From Prolixibacter denitrificans (GTDB lineage Bacteria; Bacteroidota; Bacteroidia; Bacteroidales; Prolixibacteraceae), in assembly GCF_003014495.1 (NCBI RefSeq), contig NZ_PYGC01000001.1:683805-747804 (forward strand): DNA of 64,000 nt. The letters are read 5' to 3'. The notes beneath the pieces are model-generated. The model had not been told where the DNA came from, searched no databases, and was given only the letters and a program-made list of their open reading frames with translations. Below are positions 8,710 to 19,500 of this stretch, piece after piece. A program made the position numbers and the translations under genes. The first letter of the stretch is position 1. Every line of letters begins with the position of its first letter.

Positions 8710-9606
8710 TCAGCTTCCTAGCAACAAAAGCAGGATACCCGCCAGAATGCCGAACAGCAGGAGAAATTTCCGACGTATGTTTTGCTCACGGAAAAGGATT
8801 GCTCCCAAGGCAAATGTGATGATTACCCCTCCCCTTCGCAAAGCGGAAATGACTGAAATTAAAGAACCATCGAGCGAAAGCGCATAGAAATAAAGAAAAT
8901 CGGCGGTTACAAGAAACAGCCCGATGAACGGAATGCTCCAACGCCATTGAAACGGCGTGTTCTTTTTCCGTCGCGGATACCAAATGAACAACAGGATGGG
9001 CAATAACAGCACGACCTGGTAGATAGAAAACCACGCCTGTACAGCCATCCGGTCGAAGTGGCGGATGAGGAATTTATCGTACAAACCGCTTATCGCGCCA
9101 AGCAGTGTTCCGGCAATAATGAACATCACCCATTTATTGGTCCGAAAGTGAATTCCCTCGGTCTTCCCCGCCAGGGAAAACAGGTAAAAGAAAACCAGCG
9201 TAACCGAAAGTCCAATCCATTGGAGCGGAGAAAGATGCTCCGAGAAAACCAGAATCGCACCAATCAATGTCCAAACCGGCCCGGTGGCCCGGATGGGCGT
9301 TACAATGGTGATGGGCAAATGTTTCATGGCAAAGTAGGCGAACAACCAGGATGAGGTTACAATCACTGCTTTCAGAAAAATAAAACCATGCTGTTCAAGC
9401 GGAATCGACGGAATGAAAAAGAGTGACTGACGAAAACCTTCGGGCGCGAAATGAGATAGCAAGAGTAAAGGCACAAACAGCAATGCCGAAGTAACAGTCG
9501 AGAAAAAGAGCACCGGAATGACTGCGTTGTCTCTCAACGACCACTTCTTAAACACATCGTATGTACCCAGAAAAAGCGACGATATCGCCCCAAAGATTGC
9601 CCACAT
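8710..9606 (-). CDS. EamA/DMT-superfamily transporter
   Basis: A very hydrophobic 298-residue protein with about ten predicted membrane segments and an internal duplication typical of the drug/metabolite transporter superfamily (two EamA units, roughly residues 1-140 and 150-298). The N-terminal MWAIFGAISSLFLGTYDVFKK fits inner-membrane insertion. Translation is placed at ATG 9606; a TTG at 9630 would add eight residues. The substrate cannot be told from sequence. It is downstream of the polyferredoxin gene on the same strand but separated by a terminator, so it is likely expressed on its own. Confidence 0.85.
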   Translation of the reverse strand: MWAIFGAISSLFLGTYDVFKKWSLRDNAVIPVLFFSTVTSALLFVPLLLLSHFAPEGFRQSLFFIPSIPLEQHGFIFLKAVIVTSSWLFAYFAMKHLPITIVTPIRATGPVWTLIGAILVFSEHLSPLQWIGLSVTLVFFYLFSLAGKTEGIHFRTNKWVMFIIAGTLLGAISGLYDKFLIRHFDRMAVQAWFSIYQVVLLLPILLFIWYPRRKKNTPFQWRWSIPFIGLFLVTADFLYFYALSLDGSLISVISALRRGGVIITFALGAILFREQNIRRKFLLLFGILAGILLLLLGS

Positions 9607-9682
9607 AATCTGTTCGTTTCGAAGCCACAAAAATAGCGGGTATCAATTAGCAGAGTATCATCAGGGTTTTATGGAATGGTTA

Positions 9683-9715
9683 ATAAAAAAGGAGATCCCG
9701 AACGGAACCTCCTTT
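9683..9715 (-). terminator. Terminator of the polyferredoxin operon
   Basis: Read on the minus strand, AAAGGAG (9715-9709) and CTCCTTT (9694-9688) close a stem continued by wobble pairs around GTTC, and a run of Ts follows. Confidence 0.85.
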
Positions 9716-9738
9716 CATAAAATACCTATCATTTGCAA

Positions 9739-11373
9739 TTAGAAGGGGAATTCGTCCTCCTTCAAATCCGATTTTGCTTTTTCGGTTTCCGGCTTCTTCG
9801 CCTCCAGGTGTTTCGGATTTCCGTCGACATAGATGGCTTTGTGCGGGGTTACCGGGCATGCATGCTCACAGGCACCGCATCCTACACAAATGTCTTCGGT
9901 AACTTCGGGAATGACCAAATCGCCATAAGGAACCATGTGCACTGCTTTGGTGGGACAATGCTCCGAACAGGCACCACAATCGGTTCCATCGGTTTCCACG
10001 ATGCAATTCGCCTTAATGAAATGTGCTTTCCCGATTTGCGTCACGTGCTTCTGCTCTACCGTTAGTGGCTTGATTGCACCGGTAGGACAAACTTCACCAC
10101 AGGTGGTACAATCGAAGTTGCATAAGCCAGTATGGAAGTCCATGTGTGGCTGCAACATGCCGGCCAGGCCGTATTCCAGGAACGATGGCTGCAACACTTT
10201 ACTCGGACAGGCACTTACACAAAGCGAGCAGCCGGTACAAATATCGTTGAAACGTTCAATACTTTCGGAGCCGGGAGGCGAAACCGCGTATTGCTTATTT
10301 TCCGGAATCTTCCCTCCGTTGCTGGAATGAACAGTAGTTGAATCCTGTTGAGTGACAGCTGCGGCCTGTACCTTCTTCACCGAGGTCAAACCAGCTACAG
10401 CCGCCATTCCGGCTCCGGCCGTAAAGAGGAAACTCCGCTTACTCATTTGCGGTCCTTTCGGTTGGGCAACCATCACATCCACCGGTTTCAATTCAACAGC
10501 TTTATCCTTCTTCCCTTTCCGGGAAATCCGGTAAACGGCCGCATCTTCGGGACAGGTATCGATACAGTTATAACAGGCAACGCAACGACTGTAGTCAATT
10601 GTTTGCGTTTTGATACTGATGCATTCTGCTTTGCAAACACGCATGCACTTGCCGCATTTCGTACAAGTATCGTGATCCAACTCAATCTTGAAAAGGGAAT
10701 ATTTTGAAAGAAACCCAAGTACGGTTCCTACCGGACAAACACTGTTGCAATAAAGACGTCCCCGGTTGAATGCCATGACAATGACCAGGATGAAGAACAG
10801 CAATGTAGTTCCCAGGACAGTCAACTGTACCGGCGCCAGGTCGTACTGATACAGAATCGAATACACATCGGCGGACGAAAGTGCGGCTGCGCCCAAATTA
10901 TTCAGCCAAACCACAATCGGTTTAAAAAGGTACGAAGCAATTCGTCCGAACAAACTATACGGATCGAGCACCGTCAGCAAGGTGATTCCTCCGAAAAGAA
11001 CGACCAACAACAACACTCCCAGAATGGAGTACCGTGTGATGGTCCATGCCTTTCGAAATTTGTAACGGTGCTTTTTCTTCACCTTCCGGGAAAACCATGA
11101 AACTACATCCTGCATAATGCCTAGTGGACAAATGGCGGAACAGTACACCCGCCCAAACAGGAGTGTCAAAGCTAACACAGCAATCAGTCCCCAGGCAACC
11201 ACACCGGCAACGGTAATAGTCTTCATCAAAGCCGGCACAAATTGCAGCGAAACAGCCCATTGATAAAAGGTCTCTCCGAAAGTACTCCGGAAGTCAATGA
11301 ATACTGCCGAGAGTAACAGAAAAAAGAACAGGGCCAGCACGACCCTGATTTTTTTTAATATAGATAGTTTCAT
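9739..11373 (-). CDS. Membrane polyferredoxin with NapH/NosR-like and periplasmic ferredoxin halves
   Basis: A 544-residue iron-sulphur electron carrier. Residues 1-215 hold several membrane segments and two CxxxCP motifs (C78/C82 and C209/C213) as in NapH/NosR/MauN-type proteins. Two 4Fe-4S ferredoxin motifs follow (C237-C247 and C264-C274). A second hydrophobic stretch preceded by SKRSFLF (about 311-337) resembles an internal signal or Tat-like segment. The C-terminal half has four more clusters, with cysteines starting near 379, 418, 466 and 496. Start is ATG 11373; the TTG one codon earlier is less likely. It is 38 bases downstream of the DUF362 gene, forming a probable two-gene operon. 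Partner redox enzymes are not in the window. Confidence 0.85.
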   Translation of the reverse strand: MKLSILKKIRVVLALFFFLLLSAVFIDFRSTFGETFYQWAVSLQFVPALMKTITVAGVVAWGLIAVLALTLLFGRVYCSAICPLGIMQDVVSWFSRKVKKKHRYKFRKAWTITRYSILGVLLLVVLFGGITLLTVLDPYSLFGRIASYLFKPIVVWLNNLGAAALSSADVYSILYQYDLAPVQLTVLGTTLLFFILVIVMAFNRGRLYCNSVCPVGTVLGFLSKYSLFKIELDHDTCTKCGKCMRVCKAECISIKTQTIDYSRCVACYNCIDTCPEDAAVYRISRKGKKDKAVELKPVDVMVAQPKGPQMSKRSFLFTAGAGMAAVAGLTSVKKVQAAAVTQQDSTTVHSSNGGKIPENKQYAVSPPGSESIERFNDICTGCSLCVSACPSKVLQPSFLEYGLAGMLQPHMDFHTGLCNFDCTTCGEVCPTGAIKPLTVEQKHVTQIGKAHFIKANCIVETDGTDCGACSEHCPTKAVHMVPYGDLVIPEVTEDICVGCGACEHACPVTPHKAIYVDGNPKHLEAKKPETEKAKSDLKEDEFPF

Positions 11374-11411
11374 CAAATCTTATTCGTTAGGAAAGTTAAG
11401 CAAGAGAAACG

Positions 11412-12326
11412 TTACACGACAATGCGTTTAATATTCAGCTTACTCAGATCCATCGTTCCAAAGCCCGCTTCGGCGGCAATTTTAATGTGATTAATTTTAG
11501 CCGGATCCATGCCCAGGAATTTGGCCGCAGCTGCATCGGCTGCTACAATGTCTGTGGAAATTAACTGACTCTTCAACGTCACCACATCATCCAGCGAAAC
11601 ACCGACCGGACCATTCTGTTTCATCATGCGGTAAGCATCCACCACATTCAAATCGGGTTTGCGGAAATGCAGGAAGTCGGCGATGCATTGGTGCAGATCG
11701 TTCTTGTGGTAATACCCCCGGTCCCAAACACATCCCATCAAATTCTTCATAGATATGGTTGCTCTCGAAGAGCTGTGGTTTTTCAAAACAGGTACGTTGA
11801 TAAACACATCGGTATCGAGCATCAGTTCATGAACATCAGTCTGTTTCAGCTTGACTCCACCTTTGACATTGACCTGCTTATAGTATTTTTCGCTGTTTCC
11901 GGGAACCATTTTTCCACCTGCCTCAGCTACCGCCTGCTCAATTCCGGAGTGCTTGTAACACTTCGACCATTCGTGACAAGTATGGTCGAATACCAATACC
12001 TCTTTGGCACCGGCATCCAGACAGTGCTCAACGATACGTTTCACCAGTTTTGGATTGGTGTTTCCGGCTCTTTCCGGTGTCCGGTCCCAACCAATGTTTG
12101 GTTTCACCAGCACACGTTGTCCGGGCTTAACAAAACGGGACATTCCTCCCAGTGCAGCAATTCCCTTGTCGAACATTACTTCAGGCTCTCCCCCGCGAAT
12201 GGCCACAAGGTCAACATCAGTCTCAGCCTCAGCCGCCAGCAAGCTGTTGGCTCCGCCTAAACTCAGGGCTGCTCCGGTTGCTACTCCGGCGCCCACACTT
12301 GATCGAATGAAATCTCTGCGCTTCAT
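11412..12326 (-). CDS. DUF362 protein with twin-arginine signal
   Basis: A 304-residue exported protein. The N-terminus MKRRDFIRSS followed by a hydrophobic Ala/Gly-rich stretch is a Tat signal, meaning that it is likely folded with a cofactor before export. The body has VLVKPNIGWDRTPE, VFDHTC, NVPVLKNHSSSRATISMKNLMG and NVVDAYRMM, the pattern of the DUF362 family, often found with or fused to 4Fe-4S ferredoxins. Its reaction is unknown. The polyferredoxin gene directly downstream suggests that the two form a redox module in which DUF362 may receive or deliver electrons on the periplasmic side; this is inference from context. Confidence 0.85.
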   Translation of the reverse strand: MKRRDFIRSSVGAGVATGAALSLGGANSLLAAEAETDVDLVAIRGGEPEVMFDKGIAALGGMSRFVKPGQRVLVKPNIGWDRTPERAGNTNPKLVKRIVEHCLDAGAKEVLVFDHTCHEWSKCYKHSGIEQAVAEAGGKMVPGNSEKYYKQVNVKGGVKLKQTDVHELMLDTDVFINVPVLKNHSSSRATISMKNLMGCVWDRGYYHKNDLHQCIADFLHFRKPDLNVVDAYRMMKQNGPVGVSLDDVVTLKSQLISTDIVAADAAAAKFLGMDPAKINHIKIAAEAGFGTMDLSKLNIKRIVV

Positions 12327-12445
12327 AGTTTGGTTCTTTTTAAATCAGACTTAAAACTAATGAAAAAGATCATGTCGATCATACATTAAGTTCTATGAGC
12401 CACTGATTTAGAACTAGTTTAAATATATATAAACCTTCATACTTA

Positions 12446-15040
12446 TCATTCAATGCGATCCGTTAGTACACAGGTCTTTCGGAAGTATCTGGTTTGTCCC
12501 GAATTATTGAACGCTTCGATGGCAATGATGTATATCCCCAGTTCCGCCAGTTGCCGATTGTCTTTTCGTCCGTCCCAAACCAATTCACTGGCAGCAGCCA
12601 GTAGTTCATTATCACTTAGTCGGCGGATTTCGCGACCGGCGGTATCGAATATCCGGATGTTGGCCGCCCAGCCCGGTTCGCCCGGAGAAAGGTGAATGAT
12701 TAGTTGATCGTTGTAACCGTCGTCGTTTGGCGAGAAGATTTTGGGCTCAATCTTCAGCCATTCGGCAATCGACTCATCCTCTACCATCGACGAATTGGCG
12801 TAGCCCGGTGTCGCGAATCCAGCTGTGGCTGCGGTCGAAAGCCAGTTCCCTTTCTCGTTTGCTTCTCGTAAAAAATTTCTCCGCTCCAGCGAAACGCCTG
12901 ATTCATTGGCCACCAATGGATGATGCATAGCATGATCATAACTGAATTCTTCCAGAACTTCCATCCTTCGGTTCAGCAACACCACTTTCCCGGCATCATC
13001 GGGAAGCGAAGGGAACTCATTCATCTCAAGAAAACAATCCGGACACTCGGTGAAATACTGACTCTTTACTTTATTCGTATTGATTGACAATGCCGCATAT
13101 TCTCCTGCATCGAGCATTCGCGGTACATCTGAAATTAGCGAAACCTGCTTCAGCGCCAGCGAGTCATTCCGGGTCGCCAGAAAAAGTCCTCCCAAATCAA
13201 CGACATCGGGACCGGGATTGAAGAGTTCCACAAAATCAACACCGTCTGGGAACGGATTGAATAACACTTCGCTTAATTTCAACTCGCCCGGTTGTAAGAA
13301 CCGATAAGTGAAATCATAATCGCCACCTTCGGTTTGATTGCCGCATTCATCCGTGAAAGCAGAAAGGTGAAGTGTATAGGAATTCCCTTCCTGAAATGTT
13401 CCTTCCGGGAAGAAAAATTCAACCGTTTTGCGATTTGAAACGGTAGTGCTGTCGGTATGATAATCCTTTCTGGAAAAAGAAATATCCGGCAAGGCCGAGA
13501 GGGATTCGCTGAACCAAACGGATAATTGACGATCTGATTCTACCCGAATGCCTAACACCTGAGGCGGAATTTCATCCGGATTGGCTTGCTGCATTGAATT
13601 AACCAGCCCCGGCGTTCCACCTGCTAAGGCCACCGAAGCCATCCAGTTTCCAGAGGGACCGCACATTCGATTGGGATCGATACGTTCCAACGACCAACCT
13701 CCTTCTTGCTTTTCGGCCTCAAAGAAATCATTGTCGTAATACATCGAATCCACCGAAACTCCCTCATTCGATACTAGAGACAGAGCGAATTCGCTGTTTC
13801 GTAGCGACAGGCCGGGAATTTCATATACCATTCCGTAATCACTCAACAACGTGCTGTCGCCGGTTCCAACCAACAAAATATAGCTTTGGGGAACCATGAT
13901 AAGTGATGGCAATTCTTTTTCCGAGTTATCGATGTGAAGCTCCCATCCTTCGATCTTCAATGGGAAAACGTTGTTGTTAAAAAGCTCGACAAACTCCGCT
14001 TCCGGCAATCCCTGTGACGGCGACGGATCGGCCATTACTTCCGTGAAAACAATATCACCCAATTGGGCCGGCAAGGCAAACGGAAAAACGATAGTGGTAT
14101 CGTTTAAAGCAAAACCTTGTTCATCGGAAATGGAATTGATTGCTAACCGTAACTCCCAATCCGTCGGTGGTTCCATTTCCAGAAAAACGGAGGCCGGATA
14201 AAACCGATCCGATCGAACATGACTGATATTCATCGAAGTGCCCTGACTACTCGTTAACGTGTACTTTTGCAGAGAAAGCGCTTCATCCATCATCTTCTCG
14301 GAGAACTGCACCTTTATTTCTTGTGGCGATACAGCGGTAACATTGCGGACAAAAGGAGCTGTGTTCTCTAAATCGATGGCGATGTCATCGAGCCAGAATT
14401 GTCCGCTGTGCGCCGCGGAGAACCGGAAATAAGCACCAGTAGCCTGCATGATTAACGAGGGAGTTTCCTCCGCTTCTTCATATTCCACCGACCAGCTACT
14501 GCGACTTTTATCCCGGTAGGAAAAATACCAGACACCTTGCGGTGAATGAGTAATTTGCAACATCACTGTCTTTCCTTCGTCCCATACCATCCGGGTTTTT
14601 AAAATTTCCTCAGTCGGTTCTCCATTTTGAAAACGAACCAGCGTCAGGCGGTTGTCTCTGGTCAACAGGTTAACACCTGCCACGTAGCCCGATGCCACAG
14701 ACAATTCGGTCGTATCGGCGCAAAGCCAAAATCCTAAAGCTTCATCGTCTGTAGGAGCCCAATCGCCATTGGAAAGTGTTACCTCCCAACTGAAATTTCC
14801 CGCGTTCAAATCAACCGGCTCAAGGGGATGACTGACATAACTTTCTCCACCCCGACCAAACACAAAATGACGCAACGAATAGTTTCCGTCGACCACTTGT
14901 TGACTATCCAGTGCCCAGCTTTGATAGGTTTTCCAGCTATCAAGCTGACCGTTTTCGAAGTTTTCGTGAAATAATGTTGCAGAGAATAGATTGGTCAGCT
15001 TACAAATTGTAAGTAAAATAATCGTAAACGTTGATCGCAT
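12446..15040 (-). CDS. Secreted lamin-tail-domain protein with FlgD-like C-terminus
   Basis: An 864-residue protein with an N-terminal signal (MRSTFTIILLTICKLTNLFSA). Residues about 20-230 look like a beta-sandwich (laminin-G-like) domain. Two lamin-tail domains follow: GDIVFTEVMADPSPSQG..EFVELFN (from about 330) and LKLSEVLFNPFPDGVDFVELFN (from about 590), with Ig-like linkers. The C-terminal 100 residues begin IFSPNDDGYND and end like the FlgD-Ig/gliding-motility-associated domain used with the type IX secretion system in Bacteroidota. A large cell-surface or secreted adhesin-like role is likely but its ligand is unknown. It is divergent from asd and appears monocistronic. Confidence 0.8.
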   Translation of the reverse strand: MRSTFTIILLTICKLTNLFSATLFHENFENGQLDSWKTYQSWALDSQQVVDGNYSLRHFVFGRGGESYVSHPLEPVDLNAGNFSWEVTLSNGDWAPTDDEALGFWLCADTTELSVASGYVAGVNLLTRDNRLTLVRFQNGEPTEEILKTRMVWDEGKTVMLQITHSPQGVWYFSYRDKSRSSWSVEYEEAEETPSLIMQATGAYFRFSAAHSGQFWLDDIAIDLENTAPFVRNVTAVSPQEIKVQFSEKMMDEALSLQKYTLTSSQGTSMNISHVRSDRFYPASVFLEMEPPTDWELRLAINSISDEQGFALNDTTIVFPFALPAQLGDIVFTEVMADPSPSQGLPEAEFVELFNNNVFPLKIEGWELHIDNSEKELPSLIMVPQSYILLVGTGDSTLLSDYGMVYEIPGLSLRNSEFALSLVSNEGVSVDSMYYDNDFFEAEKQEGGWSLERIDPNRMCGPSGNWMASVALAGGTPGLVNSMQQANPDEIPPQVLGIRVESDRQLSVWFSESLSALPDISFSRKDYHTDSTTVSNRKTVEFFFPEGTFQEGNSYTLHLSAFTDECGNQTEGGDYDFTYRFLQPGELKLSEVLFNPFPDGVDFVELFNPGPDVVDLGGLFLATRNDSLALKQVSLISDVPRMLDAGEYAALSINTNKVKSQYFTECPDCFLEMNEFPSLPDDAGKVVLLNRRMEVLEEFSYDHAMHHPLVANESGVSLERRNFLREANEKGNWLSTAATAGFATPGYANSSMVEDESIAEWLKIEPKIFSPNDDGYNDQLIIHLSPGEPGWAANIRIFDTAGREIRRLSDNELLAAASELVWDGRKDNRQLAELGIYIIAIEAFNNSGQTRYFRKTCVLTDRIE

Positions 15041-15144
15041 GGTAAGGTTAGCGTTAGGAAAAAGATTAATTTTGGCGTTGTATCTATGTCTCGATCAAGT
15101 AAATCAGACAATGTTATATTCAAGTTAGTAAATTCAGTAGTATT

Positions 15145-16155
15145 ATGAAAGTAGCAATTGTTGGTGTTAGTGGTGCTGTTGGACAGGAGTTTCTCCGAGT
15201 GCTCGCCGAACGGAATTTTCCGATGGACGAACTGGTGTTATTTGGCTCTGCCCGCAGTGCTGGTCGAACCTATGAGTTTAAGGGCAAGCAACTGGTGGTT
15301 AAGGAACTGAAAGAAGGCGACGATTTTAAAGACATCGATATTGCACTTACATCTGCCGGGGCCAGTACTTCCAAGGCTTTCGAAGAAACGATCACCAAGC
15401 ATGGAACGGTGATGATTGACAACTCCAGCGCGTTCCGTATGGATATTGACGTACCATTAGTTGTTCCGGAAGTAAATCCGGAAGATTGTAAAAATATGCC
15501 GCGCCGAATTATCGCCAACCCGAACTGTACGACTATTCAGATGGTGGTAGCGCTGAAAGCGATTGAAAAGCTGTCACACATTACCCGGGTTCACATTGCC
15601 ACTTACCAGAGTGCCAGTGGTGCCGGCGCATCAGGCATGGCCGAACTGGAAGAGCAGACCAAAGAGGTAGCCAATAACCAGGAGCCAACCGTAGAGAAAT
15701 TCCAGTACCAGCTGGTCAACAATGTAATTCCGCACATCGACGTTTTCCTCGACAATGATTACACAAAGGAAGAGATGAAAATGTACAACGAAACGCGGAA
15801 GATTATGCACTCGGACGTGCAGGTTAGTGCCACCGCTGTTCGTGTGCCAGTCATGCGCTCTCATTCCGAAGCGATCTGGGTGGAAACCGAACAGGAAATT
15901 TCTGTCGATGCCGCACACAGAGCTTTCGAAGAAGCTGAAGGTATTGTTGTTATCGACAATCCTGCGGAGAAGAAATACCCGATGCCTCTGTACCTTTCGG
16001 GAAAAGACGAAGTATTTGTGGGCCGTATCCGGAAGGATATCAGCAACCCGAAAGGTCTTACTTTCTGGACGGTTTCCGACCAGATTTTAAAGGGTGCCGC
16101 ATTGAATGCCGTACAAATTGCTGAATACCTGGTCAAAGAAGGCATTATTAAATAA
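15145..16155 (+). CDS. asd: Aspartate-semialdehyde dehydrogenase
   Basis: Reduces aspartyl-4-phosphate to the semialdehyde with NADPH, feeding lysine/diaminopimelate, threonine and methionine. The 336-residue length is normal. The N-terminal [15 protein letters not shown] is the Rossmann NADP site; catalytic C128 lies in [20 protein letters not shown] and the later [15 protein letters not shown] supply the substrate-binding and acid/base residues. The start ATG at 15145 gives [10 protein letters not shown], which is canonical. It is followed by a clear terminator, so it is a single-gene unit. Confidence 0.96.
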   Translation: MKVAIVGVSGAVGQEFLRVLAERNFPMDELVLFGSARSAGRTYEFKGKQLVVKELKEGDDFKDIDIALTSAGASTSKAFEETITKHGTVMIDNSSAFRMDIDVPLVVPEVNPEDCKNMPRRIIANPNCTTIQMVVALKAIEKLSHITRVHIATYQSASGAGASGMAELEEQTKEVANNQEPTVEKFQYQLVNNVIPHIDVFLDNDYTKEEMKMYNETRKIMHSDVQVSATAVRVPVMRSHSEAIWVETEQEISVDAAHRAFEEAEGIVVIDNPAEKKYPMPLYLSGKDEVFVGRIRKDISNPKGLTFWTVSDQILKGAALNAVQIAEYLVKEGIIK

Positions 16156-16185
16156 CGATAGAAATTCAATTGAACAGATATCAAA

Positions 16186-16211
16186 GCCACTTCTCAGAAG
16201 GTGGCTTTTTT
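16186..16211 (+). terminator. Terminator of asd
   Basis: GCCACTT and AGGTGGC (7-bp stem with a T-G wobble) enclose CTCAGA, with six Ts after the stem. Confidence 0.85.
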
Positions 16212-16516
16212 CATTCTAGGGCCGACTTTAGCTTCACGCCTAATTTTTTCTTCTTCCAAATTATAATCCCCGGATATCTGATTTTGTCGCTGATAGCTTT
16301 CATTATTTTACTAAAAACGAAAATCAAAGTATATTTACTAACCAATATCCCTCTTAAAACAATACATGCCAACACAACATTTTTGATAATAGAGCAATTG
16401 TACTGGCACCCATTTTTATATTCTTGATAATTATTGATATTTTCATCCTCACTAAACCAAAATAAACCTTGTAAGCAGTTACGATTGATTGGTGAAGGAG
16501 CCCCTATTCTCGAAAG
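16212..16516. other. AT-rich leader region of the HTCS gene, no gene seen
   Basis: About 300 bases of AT-rich DNA between the asd terminator and the HTCS start. A plus-strand frame of 85 codons that begins inside the terminator has low-complexity Phe/Ile/Leu content and no homology I recognise, so I do not call it. I see no full TTTG/TAnnTTTG promoter here. Confidence 0.5.
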
Positions 16517-19500
16517 ATGGAAATGAAATCGCTTGCACTCTTACTACTATCCTTAGGATTTTTATTCTTTGGGCATACTGTCCCGGCACTGGCCGTGCAA
16601 AATGAAATGAGTTTTGATTATTTCTCGCAGGAAGATGGTCTGCCCGATAATCATATTCAAATCATTTACCAGGACCACGAAGGATGGATGTGGTTTGGTA
16701 CCAGTCAGGGACTAAGTCGTTTCGATGGCTATGAGTTTACCAACTATCAGCATGCACATTCCGATAGTTTAAGTTTGAAAGGCATCCTGGTGCGTGCCAT
16801 TTTCGAGGATAAGAAGGGAAATCTTTGGGTTGGAACCGAAAACGGCGGCCTAAACTATTTCGACCGTCAGAAGGAATGCTTCTATCATCCTTACAAGAAC
16901 AATCCGCTTTTCAAGGGACGAGATGTTTCCATCAATGATATTCAGGAAGATAAAACCGGAAACATTTGGCTGGGAACCAACAATAATATTTACATCATTG
17001 ACAAGGATGGTCATCTGAGTGCGTTGAACTGGCGAACCAATGGTAAAACGTACAACCTGACCGGAGAGCATGTCCGGATTGTTCAATTCGATCAGGACGG
17101 GAACATTTGGGCGGGAACTAATAAAGGTGTGTTCATTGTCAACCCGCAGAACCACACCATTACACCGCTGAAGCTGCCGCTGACAAAAGGCAAGACTGAT
17201 GAAATTTGGGAAATATTCCGCGACAAAGACGGAACGATGTGGATCGGAACTTACTCCAACGGTGCCTTCATTGTCAATCCCAAAACATGGGCCATCAAAC
17301 CACTGGAGTTGACGCCGGCGTACGAGCGAACCGAAACAGTGCGAACCATTTCCGTCGATGCTTTTGGCAACTACTGGATAGGAACCCGGGGCGGTATTTA
17401 TGTTTACAATAAGAAAACCGGAACCAAAGCATTTTACCGTCACGACGACCGGGAATATACCAGCCTGATCAACAACTCGATTCTGGACATTTTCAATGAC
17501 AAACGGGGGGAAACCTGGATTGGTACGCGGGGTGGTCTCAACCTTCTGGCGAAAAGCAAACAGGTCTTCCGGAATTTCAGTGCGCACCCATCCGACAAAA
17601 GCCATAAGTTCCTGAACAGCGGTATTGTCTATGCTTTGTGGATGGACTCATTGAAAAACATCTGGATAGGAACCGAAGATGGCGGTGTGAATATCTATCA
17701 TCCGAAAACCGGGCGGTACAGCTATCTAATGACCCAACCGGGAGACCCGCAGAGCATTTCCCGGAATTGTGTCAAAGCTTTCCTGGACGACAAAAAAGGC
17801 CATCTGTGGATTGGAACTTTCTTAGGCGGAATTGATGTTCTCGATAAGAAAACCGGAAAAGTAATTCAGCATTACCAGCACGATCCATCCGATTCACGAA
17901 GTCTGACGGACAACAAAGTTTTCTCCCTTTTACTCGACAACAGAGGGAACATATGGGTAGGAACCATGAGCGGTATCGACCAATTCGACCTGAAAAGAAA
18001 GGCTTTTGTCCATTATCCGCAGCTGGCATACAACAAATTCGTGCGCTGGGTCAGTATGGATTCGTCCAACAATATATGGTTGGGCACCGAAGATGAAGTG
18101 GTGATTTATAATCCCGAAAGCAAAAAGATAAAACGCTTCAGCGATAACACGCAGGCTTTCCTCGAAGACTCGAAAGGCCGATGCTGGCTTGCGACCCTCG
18201 ACCGCGGGCTTGCACAATATTCCCGCCTGAGCGGACCCATTCGGTATTACGGAGTGAAAGACGGGCTAACCAACAACCAGGCATTGTGCATTCTGGAAGA
18301 CAACAATCATAAACTTTGGATTAGTACCTCAAACGGCCTTTCCAAATTTAACCCGGAGACTGGTGTATTTCATAACTACACAAGCAAAGACGGCTTAATT
18401 AACAACCAGTTTTCGTACGGAGCAGCTTACAAAGCACCCAATGGAGATTTGTTGTTCGGAGGCATTTCCGGATTTAACATGTTTAACCCGGCGGATGTGA
18501 AAATTGACGACAAAAATGTTCCGCTGGTGCTGACTTCGCTGAAAGTTTTCAATAAAAATGTCAGAATAGAGACCGGTAAAAAGGCAATTCTGAAAAAAAG
18601 CATTTCGGAAACCAAACACCTGACGCTACATTATAACCAGAATGTGTTCACGCTGGAGTTTGCCGCCCTGAATTATATCAACAGCAAAAGCAATCTTTAT
18701 AGTTATTATCTCGAAGGGTTCGACAAAAACTGGAGCGATCCGAGTACAAACCGGACTGCCACTTACACCAACCTAGATCCGGGCGATTACACGTTGCACA
18801 TCAAACGTGTGGTGCCCGGTGTGAAAAACGATGAAAGCCGGCTGAATCTGCAATTGACAGTTCTTCCTCCCTACTGGAAAACCGTTTGGTTCCGCAGTTT
18901 GATTCTCGCCGTTATCGGTTTGTTGATCTACTTCCTCATTCGCTTTTTTATCTATCGGGAAAAAATTAAGAACGAGCTGGTTATCGAGCGGATGAAGGCG
19001 CGTAAAATAAGGGAACTTGATAACATGAAGCTGAAATTCTTCACCAATATTTCCCACGAAATCCGTACGCCTTTGACGTTGATCATGGCACCGCTGGAGA
19101 AGCTGAAGAACGAAAAGGTTCCGCAGCAAGAATTGAGAAACTACCTTGATGTGATGTACCGGAACACGAATCAACTGAACCGGCTCATCAATCAACTGCT
19201 TGATTTCAGAAAACTGGAATCGGGTAACCTGAAGCTGGAACTTTCGCAGGGAGACATTGTCCGGTTTGTGGCCGACATCGTTCATTCATTCGACGGGTTA
19301 GCAGAAGATAAAGACATTCACCTGCGTTACAATGCGCTGAAAAAAAGGCTGGTTGCCCGTTTCGACGCCGACAAGATTGAGAAAATTCTCAACAACCTGC
19401 TTACCAACGCCTTCAAATTCACGAACAAAGGAGGCAAAATCACCGTCAATCTTTCGCTGGTATTCGATTCCAATGAAGACGATTTGACCAACGAAACTCC

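Noticed and set aside
11667-12260. 197-codon plus-strand frame antisense to the DUF362 gene
   Set aside because: Sense strand encodes a clear Tat-signal protein; the opposite frame lacks any domain.
12390-12414. GTTCTA/TAGAAC hairpin downstream of the lamin-tail gene
   Set aside because: Only a 6-bp stem with a 13-base loop and no T-run on either strand; too weak to call a terminator.
16170-16427. 85-codon plus-strand frame after asd
   Set aside because: It begins within the asd terminator and encodes a biased Phe/Ile/Leu stretch without start signal or homology.
16850-17605. 251-codon minus-strand frame within the HTCS sensor region
   Set aside because: It mirrors the repeated Reg_prop units of the sense gene, and no promoter or family match is seen.
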